Of a stretch of DNA of 64,000 nt, positions 22,112-29,486 are shown piece after piece (the stretch's first letter is position 1; each line of letters starts with the position of its first letter). Below the pieces are notes generated by a model, which saw nothing but the letters and a program-made list of their open reading frames with translations, was not told where the DNA came from and ran no database searches. The position numbers and the translations under genes are program-made. Origin of the DNA: Paraglaciecola chathamensis S18K6 (GTDB lineage Bacteria; Pseudomonadota; Gammaproteobacteria; Enterobacterales; Alteromonadaceae); assembly GCA_000314955.1 (NCBI GenBank), contig BAEM01000040.1, positions 62,001 through 126,000 of the forward strand. The letters run 5' to 3'.

Positions 22112-22204
22112 TAAACGTAATTGAAATTAAACGTAATTGAGTCTAAACGTAATTGAGTCTAAACGTAATGAGGTTGAACGTAATGATGTTAACCGCAATG
22201 AACT
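22112..22204. repeat. short tandem repeat, 15-16 bp unit, about six copies
   Basis: The core TAAACGTAATTGAGTC recurs in direct order. The first three copies are 16 bp and nearly identical (one ends AAAT in place of AGTC). The next three are 15 bp and drift (TAAACGTAATGAGGT, TGAACGTAATGATGT, TAACCGCAATGAACT). It fills the gap between the 6S RNA 3' side and the hypothetical gene. The gradient from exact to degenerate copies suggests slippage growth at one end. Confidence 0.85.
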
Positions 22205-22278
22205 GCATATTTTTTCATCCTTGAAGTCAAAATGCATTAGGTAATAAAAATAAACATTTCATTACACATGATATGGAG

Positions 22279-22463
22279 GGTGTCTCCCAAAATGCCGCTG
22301 TTCGGTGTTCGCCCGTGAACCGAAAGTTCAGGGCGGAAGTATCATCATCGCCGTAGGCGTCTCGATACGAGCCGAGCTTGCACAATAGCGATGGAATCAA
22401 CTTCCTAGGTAAAAAGCATCGGCCAGGGACATTACTGAACTGGCAAACATTCCAGGAGACCTT
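22279..22463 (-). ncRNA. ssrS: 6S RNA
   Basis: 6S RNA binds sigma70 RNA polymerase and represses it in stationary phase. On the minus strand the segment is about 185 nt, close to the 183 nt of E. coli. It has the expected parts in order: a 5' GTCTCC that pairs with a 3' GGAGAC, the 5' arm element TGTCCCTGGCCGATG (E. coli: AGTCCCCTGAGCCGATA), the terminal-loop arm AAGCTCGGCTCGTATCGAG followed by ACGCCT, the 3' arm GCCCTGAACTTTCGGTTCA, and the end GCGGCATTTTGGGAGAC (E. coli: GGCGGCATCTCGGAGAT). The position between the ygfB-pepP and folate cyclo-ligase regions matches synteny. Ends are uncertain by a few bases. Confidence 0.9.
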
Positions 22464-22631
22464 GCACATACTCATTGTCGAGCATGTTTTAAACGAAAAC
22501 CGCTGGTTTTTACTGCAAAAGCACTAATAACCTCGATTTCGGCGCCATTATAGTATGGGACGGGGGGCGCTTGTCCAATTTCATTTTCATGTTAGTTATG
22601 AATTACTCTTGTGCTTTGCATGACCTAATTT

Positions 22632-23246
22632 ATGCATGATGTTAGAATTGAGCTATTAACCAGATGGGATAACGCTTTGAATACTGAAGAACAAAAATAC
22701 GAACTGATTACCGCAGCGCTACAGCGCAATAATATCTTGGCCAGCGCCGCAGAAATTCAAGGTGTGCTATGCGGCATGTTAGGTGGTGGAATGCCATTAG
22801 AAGCCCAAGACTGGGTTGAAGCCATTGCCGATTTTGTTAACCAAGGTGAGCCGCTAGCAAAAGAAGTGCAAGAGCAATTAGTCAATTTGTACAACCAAAC
22901 CTGTCAACAATTGGTTGAAAGCGACTTTTCCTTGGTACTGTGTTTACCCGATGACGCAGCACCAATTAATGAGCGTGGTCAAGCATTACTAGAGTGGGTG
23001 CAAGGCTTTATGCTCGGCTTCGGCTTGTTCCAAGATGATTTAACCAAATGCTCACCAGACGTGAAAGAAGCACTAGAAGACTTTGCTGAAATCGCGCGTA
23101 TGGATGAAGAAATGGCCGAAGGTGAAGAGTTTGAACAAGCACTTTTTGAAGTCGTTGAGTATGTGCGTGTTAGCGCTATGTTGTGTTTTAACGAACTAGG
23201 TAAGTCACCAGAAGAGCAGCAAAGCCAACCTAAAACGGTACATTAG
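22632..23246 (+). CDS. ygfB: UPF0149 family protein (YgfB-like)
   Basis: The 204-residue acidic protein belongs to the YecA/YgfB (UPF0149) family. EIQGVLCGMLGGG near residue 40 and LLEWVQGFMLGFGLF near 118 are the recognisable family features. It is followed by pepP after 14 bases, the same order as in E. coli (ygfB-pepP-ubiH-ubiI), and is divergent from 6S RNA. The family's molecular role is poorly defined; in Pseudomonas a YgfB protein affects regulation of beta-lactamase and alginate genes. Confidence 0.85.
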   Translation: MHDVRIELLTRWDNALNTEEQKYELITAALQRNNILASAAEIQGVLCGMLGGGMPLEAQDWVEAIADFVNQGEPLAKEVQEQLVNLYNQTCQQLVESDFSLVLCLPDDAAPINERGQALLEWVQGFMLGFGLFQDDLTKCSPDVKEALEDFAEIARMDEEMAEGEEFEQALFEVVEYVRVSAMLCFNELGKSPEEQQSQPKTVH

Positions 23247-23260
23247 GCTCACGTATTTTT

Positions 23261-24592
23261 ATGATAGCGTTTGATAAAAATGAATTTGCACAACGACGTC
23301 AGCGCTTATTGGCGCAAATGCAACCCAATAGTATTTGCGTGGTGCCAAGTAGTGCGTTAGTGACCCGCAGCCGTGATACTGAATTTCCGTTTCGCCAAGA
23401 TAGTTATTTTGAATATCTGAGCGGCTTCCCTGAGCCTGATGCCTGTTTGGTACTCACAAATTCACCTGAGTACCCCAAGGGACTGTCTGTGCTTTTTTGT
23501 TTAGACAAGGACCCTAACATCGAAATGTGGCAAGGCAAGCGCATTGGCCCTCGGGAGGCCAAGCGTACCTTCGGCTTTGATATTGTGTTTGATAACGAAG
23601 AACTCGATGAGCGATTAGTTGAATTAATGAATGGTCATGAGCAGTTGTATTTTGCCCTAGGGCACAATCAAGACTGTGAAGAGCGGGTGCTTGATTGCAT
23701 TGAGCAACTGCGTAGTGCGCCAAAACAGAGCCAATCAGCCCCTTCAAGTATTGTTGACAGCCGTTTGCTGCTCGACGAAATGCGTTTAGTGAAATCCCCA
23801 TACGAGCAAGACATAATGCGCCAAGCTGGGCATATCAGTGCCAAAGCCCATATGCGCGCTATGGCGTTTGCCCAAGCTGGTCGATTTGAATACCAATTAG
23901 AGGCAGAACTGCACCATGAATTTGCTATGCACGGAGCAAAGCACCCAGCGTATAGCACCATAGTGGGCAGTGGAGAAAACGCATGTATTCTGCATTACAC
24001 TGAAAATAATGCTGAACTAAAAGAAGGCCAGCTCGTATTGATAGACGCAGGCTGTGAGTTACACGGATACGCTGCTGATATCACTCGCACTTTCCCTGTT
24101 TCAGGGCAGTTTTCACCGCAGCAGCGTCAGTTGTATCAATTAGTGCTTGATGCTCAAAACGCTGCACTGGCGCGTATCAAACCAAGGAAGACTATCGGTG
24201 AGGCCACCCAAGCCGCGATTGAATGCATAACTGCAGGGTTGATCGAGTTAGGTTTATTGACCGGCACCCTAGAAGAAAATATAGCAGGGCAACATTATCG
24301 AGCGTTTTTCATGCACGGTTTGAGTCACTGGCTCGGGCTTGATGTGCATGACGTAGGTCATTACAAAGCAGCCGGTGGTGACAGGCCATTGATGCCGGGA
24401 ATGGTACTAACCGTAGAGCCCGGTATTTATGTGGCAGGTGACGCGCCAGTTGCCCCGTGCTGGCGAGGGATCGGGATCCGTATCGAAGATAATGTGCTTA
24501 TTACAGACTCGGGGCATGAGATACTTACCGGTGACGTGCCCAAAGAAATTTCACAGATTGAAGCGTTAATGGCCGAATCGTTTATTCAATAG
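23261..24592 (+). CDS. pepP: Xaa-Pro aminopeptidase P (M24B)
   Basis: PepP removes an N-terminal residue before proline. The 443-residue protein has the N-terminal creatinase-like domain (FPFRQDSYFEYLSGFPEPDA) and the pita-bread domain. Metal ligands are visible as DAGCELHGYAADITRTFP (two Asp), HGLSHWLGLDVHDVG (His), TVEPGIY (Glu) and IRIEDNVLIT (Glu). There is no signal peptide, unlike the second M24 enzyme in the window at 41454-42746. It is cotranscribed with ygfB and ubiI. Confidence 0.95.
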   Translation: MIAFDKNEFAQRRQRLLAQMQPNSICVVPSSALVTRSRDTEFPFRQDSYFEYLSGFPEPDACLVLTNSPEYPKGLSVLFCLDKDPNIEMWQGKRIGPREAKRTFGFDIVFDNEELDERLVELMNGHEQLYFALGHNQDCEERVLDCIEQLRSAPKQSQSAPSSIVDSRLLLDEMRLVKSPYEQDIMRQAGHISAKAHMRAMAFAQAGRFEYQLEAELHHEFAMHGAKHPAYSTIVGSGENACILHYTENNAELKEGQLVLIDAGCELHGYAADITRTFPVSGQFSPQQRQLYQLVLDAQNAALARIKPRKTIGEATQAAIECITAGLIELGLLTGTLEENIAGQHYRAFFMHGLSHWLGLDVHDVGHYKAAGGDRPLMPGMVLTVEPGIYVAGDAPVAPCWRGIGIRIEDNVLITDSGHEILTGDVPKEISQIEALMAESFIQ

Positions 24593-24632
24593 CCGTTTTT
24601 GTGTATCGCTTACTCAAGTAGGACAGCAAAAA

Positions 24633-25859
24633 ATGCAAAGTTATGATGTTGTTATCGTCGGTGGCGGCATAGTGGGTTTAACCGTGGCGTTAACATTGGC
24701 CACTGGTGAGCTAAATGTCGCTGTTATTGACGCCCAAGAAGGTGGCCAAGCACTTGGTGATAAGCCAGAGCTCAGAGTCAGTACTTTTACGCTTGCTACT
24801 CAGACTGTGATGCAAAACCTAGGTGTTTGGCCTTTAATAGCGCATAACCGCTTATGTGCTTATGAAAAAATGGCAGTGTGGGATCAAGATAGTTTTGCGC
24901 ACATTGGATTTTCTCACGAGGAAGTGGGGCAGGCGTATCTTGGTCATGTGGTTGAAAACCAAAATCTGGTCCGAGCCTTATGGAAAAAAGCCGAACAAAG
25001 CGAACACATTACGCTGTTAGCACCTAATAAAGTAAGTAACATGGTGTTTGGTCAGCAAGAGAGTTTCTTGACCTTGGATGATGAAACTATGCTGAGCGCT
25101 AGGTTAGTGGTGGGCGCTGATGGCGCAAATTCTATGGTGCGCCAAAAAGCGAATTTACCCCTTACGTTTTGGGATTACGAACATCACTCCATCGTGGCCA
25201 CGATTAAAACTGAAATGCCTCACGACAACACTGCTCGACAGGTCTTTACCCCAAAAGGGCCTTTAGCCTTTTTGCCTCTGTGGGATGAACATCATTGTTC
25301 TATCGTATGGTCTCAGCAAGAGCCCGAGGCTGCAGCTTTGTTAGCCCTTAACGAAGACGAATTCGAAAAATCACTCATGGCTGCTTTTGATATGCGTTTA
25401 GGCAGATGTGAGTTAGTCAGTGAACGTAAAAGCTTTCCGTTAAAAATGCGTTACGCACGCCAGTGGGTGACAGATAGAGTTGCCTTGGTTGGCGATGCTG
25501 CGCATACCATTCACCCCCTCGCAGGGCAGGGTGCTAACCTAGGGATTATGGACGCAGTCGCTTTAGCCGAACAGGTGATCAAAATTGCTGAGCAAGGCAA
25601 AGATATCGGTTTGACTAAAAGTTTACGTGCCTACGAGCGCTGGCGTAAAACAGAGACGGTGAAGATGATTGGCACCATGGAATCATTCAAACGCCTGTTT
25701 GATGGGGCAAACCCCGTACAAAAGTTAGCCCGAGATATTGGCCTTAGCACCGTGAATCATCTGCCCAAAGCAAAACAGAAAATTGTTCAACATGCCGCCG
25801 GTCTGGGAGGAGAGTTGCCCTTGTTAGCGCAACATAAACTGACTAGGCAAGCTTCTTAG
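24633..25859 (+). CDS. ubiI: FAD-dependent ubiquinone hydroxylase UbiI (VisC)
   Basis: UbiI hydroxylates C5 of the ubiquinone ring. The 408-residue protein has the dinucleotide loop VVIVGGGIVGLTVAL at the N-terminus, an ADGANSMVRQKA motif, and DAAHTIHPLAGQGANLG for FAD binding. Long stretches resemble E. coli UbiI rather than UbiH, for example MAVWDQDSFAHIGF, LGHVVENQNLVRALW and LTFWDYEHHSIVATI. In enterics ubiH lies between pepP and ubiI. Here ubiH is missing from this spot, so it must be elsewhere or replaced. Confidence 0.92.
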   Translation: MQSYDVVIVGGGIVGLTVALTLATGELNVAVIDAQEGGQALGDKPELRVSTFTLATQTVMQNLGVWPLIAHNRLCAYEKMAVWDQDSFAHIGFSHEEVGQAYLGHVVENQNLVRALWKKAEQSEHITLLAPNKVSNMVFGQQESFLTLDDETMLSARLVVGADGANSMVRQKANLPLTFWDYEHHSIVATIKTEMPHDNTARQVFTPKGPLAFLPLWDEHHCSIVWSQQEPEAAALLALNEDEFEKSLMAAFDMRLGRCELVSERKSFPLKMRYARQWVTDRVALVGDAAHTIHPLAGQGANLGIMDAVALAEQVIKIAEQGKDIGLTKSLRAYERWRKTETVKMIGTMESFKRLFDGANPVQKLARDIGLSTVNHLPKAKQKIVQHAAGLGGELPLLAQHKLTRQAS

Positions 25860-25891
25860 GTTGAACGTTAATTGACAAGGACAGTGTCACT

Positions 25892-26359
25892 ATGACCCCA
25901 GCGATTAATTTACTGCTTAAGCAAAAAATAGCGCATGAAGTATTGCAGTACGAGCATGACGCCAATGCGGAATCCTTCGGTTTAGAAGCAGCAGAAAAAC
26001 TCAATTTAGCCCCTAACTTGGTGTATAAAACCTTAGTGGTTAAGTTAGATTCTCAAACCTTATGTGTAGCAATTTTGCCCGTTGAAAATATGCTTAATAT
26101 GAAACTTCTGGCCAAAGCCGCAGGAGCCAAAAAAGCACAAATGGCGGATAAAGCCGAAGTTGAACGGGTTACCGGTTACGTGCTTGGTGGGGTGAGCCCT
26201 CTAGGGCAGAAGAAGCGATTGAAAACGATGATTGACGACTCTGCCAACGAGCTTGCCACAATCTATGTGAGTGCAGGGAAGCGCGGCCTTGAAATTGGCT
26301 TATCACCAAATGCACTGACAAAAGCATTGTCCGCTCGTTTTGCTCCTTTGTGTCAGTGA
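25892..26359 (+). CDS. ybaK: Cys-tRNA(Pro)/Cys-tRNA(Cys) deacylase YbaK
   Basis: YbaK hydrolyses Cys mis-attached to tRNA(Pro) in trans. The 155-residue protein matches the family length. VYKTLVVKLD carries the conserved catalytic lysine, and GGVSPLGQKKRLKTMID and KRGLEIGLSP are the other YbaK/EbsC motifs. It is 32 bases after ubiI on the same strand and probably shares its transcript. A weak hairpin lies after the stop. Confidence 0.93.
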   Translation: MTPAINLLLKQKIAHEVLQYEHDANAESFGLEAAEKLNLAPNLVYKTLVVKLDSQTLCVAILPVENMLNMKLLAKAAGAKKAQMADKAEVERVTGYVLGGVSPLGQKKRLKTMIDDSANELATIYVSAGKRGLEIGLSPNALTKALSARFAPLCQ

Positions 26360-26689
26360 ACGCTATGGCACGACGGATATTTGTCTAGGTTAAGCATTAT
26401 CAAGTTAATAACTGTAAAGCGTAACATTCGCTTTGCTGAATTTATTTTTTCTTAGCGTTTAGCGCTCCGGATGTTCTCCTCATTTTATAGCTGATTGGTG
26501 TTATTTCGCCGAAGCTAGATACATTATCTCACACTTATTCTTCGCTAAACTTGCCATGACTGTGGTATCTTGAGGCGGTAGTAGGATCTATGAGGAGCAT
26601 ATTTTTCGGCGTCTATTTTTGTAACATTCCCCTAAATTATTGGGTTAATATTTGACCCTGATTCCATGACTTTCTTTTGTAGGAGCCAT
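26360..26689. other. intergenic region before the MarC-family gene
   Basis: This 330-base stretch has no credible open frame. Near 26416-26435 AAAGCG/CGCTTT can form a 6-bp hairpin followed by a T-rich stretch, a possible weak terminator for ybaK. The rest is AT-rich and probably holds the promoter of the next gene; I see no clear -35/-10 pair. Confidence 0.5.
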
Positions 26690-27298
26690 ATGAGCGAATT
26701 AATACCCATCTTCATTTTTTTCTTTGCCGTTATCGACCCCATTGGTAGTGTGCCGGTTTTTATTGCCACTACATCCGGTTTTGATGCCAAAGCTAAACGC
26801 CACATAGCGTATAAAGCGATTATTGCAGCAGCCGGTATTTTGCTGTTCTTTACTATTGCTGGTGAATACGTGTTATCAGCTATGGGGATCCCGCTGTCGG
26901 CTTTTGAAATTGCGGGTGGCATAGTACTTTTCCTATTCGCCTTGACGATGATATTTGGTGAAGGAAAAGCCCGAAGCGAATTGCGTATGGCCAAATCAGT
27001 AACCGAGACCGCTATTTTTCCTCTAGCGGTGCCCTCTATCGCTAGCCCAGGAGCAATGCTAGCGGCGGTGATGCTCACAGAAAACGACCGCTATACCTTG
27101 GTAGAGCAAGCGACTACAACGGGTATTATGTTATCTGTGCTCGGCATTACCTTGATATTGCTGTTAGCTGCGGCTCCGATCCATAAAATAATTGGTAACG
27201 GTGGGGCGAATATTGTTAGCCGCGTGATGGGACTTATACTAGCGTCTGTAGCGACCGCCAGTATTTTAGAAGGGATCAAGACCTACTTTGTTTTATAA
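26690..27298 (+). CDS. MarC family integral membrane protein
   Basis: The start at 26690 (MSELIPIFIFFFAVIDPIG) has AGGAG a few bases upstream; a longer frame to 26666 is unsupported. The 202-residue protein has about six membrane segments. FAVIDPIGSVPVFIATT, the central LFALTMIFGEGKA and FPLAVPSIASPGAMLA are typical of the MarC/UPF0056 family. The family's transport substrate is unknown, and MarC itself is not a proven drug pump. It converges on the next gene, with about 67 bases between the stops. Confidence 0.9.
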   Translation: MSELIPIFIFFFAVIDPIGSVPVFIATTSGFDAKAKRHIAYKAIIAAAGILLFFTIAGEYVLSAMGIPLSAFEIAGGIVLFLFALTMIFGEGKARSELRMAKSVTETAIFPLAVPSIASPGAMLAAVMLTENDRYTLVEQATTTGIMLSVLGITLILLLAAAPIHKIIGNGGANIVSRVMGLILASVATASILEGIKTYFVL

Positions 27299-27365
27299 AT
27301 CTCGCTAGTTTGGCAACGCTACTAAGCGAGCACTTTCATTCATCACTTCGTCGTTTGTTTTGGCC

Positions 27366-29486
27366 TCAAAGCAAACGACGTACGATCCACAATAGGCTCA
27401 ACAGAAATACTAAGCAGCCAAAAAACAGTCCTTTGTTAATCGGTAGTTCAGATGAGTCAACGTGGCGCGCGCTTGACAGTGCGGCCACTGATTTACTGGC
27501 GTTATGCTTAAACGCTTGCAGCTGTGCAAGCCAACCTGTTGTAGGGTATACATAGCGATATTGCTCAGGCGCTAGCAGGGAAGCTTCTGACGTTTTTAGT
27601 GATGAGTCTTTTTGAACATTCACATTCCCCTGTTCATTTTTCAACGACAAGCGCAACCAACCCGGTGAAGGCGGCCAGTAATGTGCACACCAAATGTTAG
27701 GTTGCTCAGGGCGTTGGTTTAACATCAGAGGTTGTTGCGCTATCTCGCCTGATTGCTCATCAATGTATTCTATTACCCAATGAGCGCCTTGCCTAAGCTT
27801 GCTGGTACGTAGGCAGGCTTGGCTTTGCTTGTTGGTAAAAGTCAGCTGGTTATTTTGTTCTTTTAACCAGAAATCATCTTGGGTGTTTCGGGCTACTTGT
27901 TGCACTAAGTAGTGCCACAATTGCTCATAGGCTCCGTTCGTTTGATTTAATTTCCATTCATAGGTGCGAGGTAATAGCGTAACCGCGACGTACCCTAGCC
28001 CAAGGAGATGACGTTTCACTAATGGGCGGCCGTTGGGGGCGGCTAATAGCGTGTCGCCTTCGTTTCCATCAAATCGGATTGCGCTTGCAGCCAAGGTGGC
28101 ATCAGTGCTGCTTTGTGCTGACGCGTTAGGGTAAACGATGGAAAACGCATCTATTGCTTGTTTATCCTCACGTAATAGCGGCAGGTGCAAAGCTTCAGTT
28201 AATGCAGCGTTCTGATTAGCGACTAAAGCGCCATCAGCCAGTACTAGCAGCCCAAGACCATTGGCAACCGCTTGGCGTAAGCGCGCACGCTGCGATGAAG
28301 ATAACCTAATTAAGCCGCGACCATCGATAAAGAGCAGGTCAATATTGTCCAATGCGCTGGATTGATAAAACGGATCGCCGTTTTGATTCGCTGTGCCTGT
28401 ATCGGGTTTCGGCTGGTTAACGTACTGGCGCTGATAAGCATCTTGGCTTATTTGGCTGACGACTGTGACTGGGCTACCTGTCTCACTGGCCCACTGTTTT
28501 ATATGCTTAGTTTCAAACGAAGGGGACGACTGCCAAATAGCAATACTTGGGGTATTCAACGGTAACTGGTTCGACACGTCGCTGGGTGCCATGTTGGGTA
28601 AGCTGTTTTGACTAATCGATAGGGCAATTTCGTTTTCTGCCATCAAGGCTTGGGTGTGTTTATCTCGTAATCGCAGTTGATAGTGCCATTGCCCAGCTAC
28701 TTTGGGGAGTGCCCTTAATGTAAACGATTGGCCGTCTTTAATCGTCTGTGTCTGCTCTACGTCTCCGCTTGGAGAGATTAGTTGCAATAAATAGGACTCA
28801 GCGGCGTCTTGCCCTTGCTTATCTGCACCTTGAAGCGTCCCGCGAATGGATAAAGAATCGCCAATGGTTAGCTGTTTTTGCCAAGTTAATTCCCCTATGC
28901 CCAGCGCTTTATTACTAGGCACAAAGGTGATGGCAATTTTACTTTGGCTAGCAGAACCCCAGTTTTTAGCTGCGGAAAATAATGATTGCCATTGGGCTGA
29001 GCTTAGACCGTCTCCGACCACGATTAGCTCGTTTAAATCGCCAATCGTTTGAGGCAATAAAGATGCAGAGGGTAAATATTTGGCGTGCTCAACGGGCAGG
29101 TCACTTAGCATAGTAAACCAAGAGGTGTTGGCATCTATATTAACGTTTGGCGGTGCTTGGTTTTTTAGCGTATCCAGCAATTCAGGCGTGGTGCCCTTAG
29201 TGACTAAAACAGCGCGTATTGTTTGGGTGCTAGTGCTTGTAATATCAAGCAGGACTCCAAGTAAAAAGATAAACGCCAACGTATTTATACTGAGCAATAA
29301 AGTGGCTCGAGCACCTTTAAACAGCGACTTCTCACTAGGGGCTTTTAGTGTTTTTTTGAGCATGAATAGGCTGCTAAATACCCATGCGAGCAGCAGTATA
29401 GCGCCTAGAAGCATACATAAAACTAACGGCATGCCGGCAGGCGTGTTAACGGTGTATGGCCCTATATGGGCTAACTGCCAACTCAT
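27366..29486 (-). CDS. large membrane protein ending the MoxR/Bat-type operon
   Basis: The 706-residue protein has two N-terminal membrane segments near residues 20-42 and 64-84, a large periplasmic part, and a C-terminal membrane segment near 685-702. Its central part contains LLFIDGRGLIRLSSSQRARLRQAVANGLGLLVLADG, which resembles the class I glutamine-amidotransferase-like fold found in proteins that accompany BatA/DUF4175 genes. No catalytic triad can be claimed. It overlaps the upstream gene by ATGA, so it is translationally coupled to it. Anchoring at both ends suggests a periplasmic scaffold or sensor. Function unknown. Confidence 0.7.
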   Translation of the reverse strand: MSWQLAHIGPYTVNTPAGMPLVLCMLLGAILLLAWVFSSLFMLKKTLKAPSEKSLFKGARATLLLSINTLAFIFLLGVLLDITSTSTQTIRAVLVTKGTTPELLDTLKNQAPPNVNIDANTSWFTMLSDLPVEHAKYLPSASLLPQTIGDLNELIVVGDGLSSAQWQSLFSAAKNWGSASQSKIAITFVPSNKALGIGELTWQKQLTIGDSLSIRGTLQGADKQGQDAAESYLLQLISPSGDVEQTQTIKDGQSFTLRALPKVAGQWHYQLRLRDKHTQALMAENEIALSISQNSLPNMAPSDVSNQLPLNTPSIAIWQSSPSFETKHIKQWASETGSPVTVVSQISQDAYQRQYVNQPKPDTGTANQNGDPFYQSSALDNIDLLFIDGRGLIRLSSSQRARLRQAVANGLGLLVLADGALVANQNAALTEALHLPLLREDKQAIDAFSIVYPNASAQSSTDATLAASAIRFDGNEGDTLLAAPNGRPLVKRHLLGLGYVAVTLLPRTYEWKLNQTNGAYEQLWHYLVQQVARNTQDDFWLKEQNNQLTFTNKQSQACLRTSKLRQGAHWVIEYIDEQSGEIAQQPLMLNQRPEQPNIWCAHYWPPSPGWLRLSLKNEQGNVNVQKDSSLKTSEASLLAPEQYRYVYPTTGWLAQLQAFKHNASKSVAALSSARHVDSSELPINKGLFFGCLVFLLSLLWIVRRLL

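Noticed and set aside
22112-22204. CRISPR array
   Set aside because: The repeats are directly adjacent with no unique spacers and no cas genes are present in the window.
22227-22475. 82-residue minus-strand open frame
   Set aside because: It runs along the 6S RNA gene on the same strand; the RNA match explains the sequence and no ribosome site or protein motif is present.
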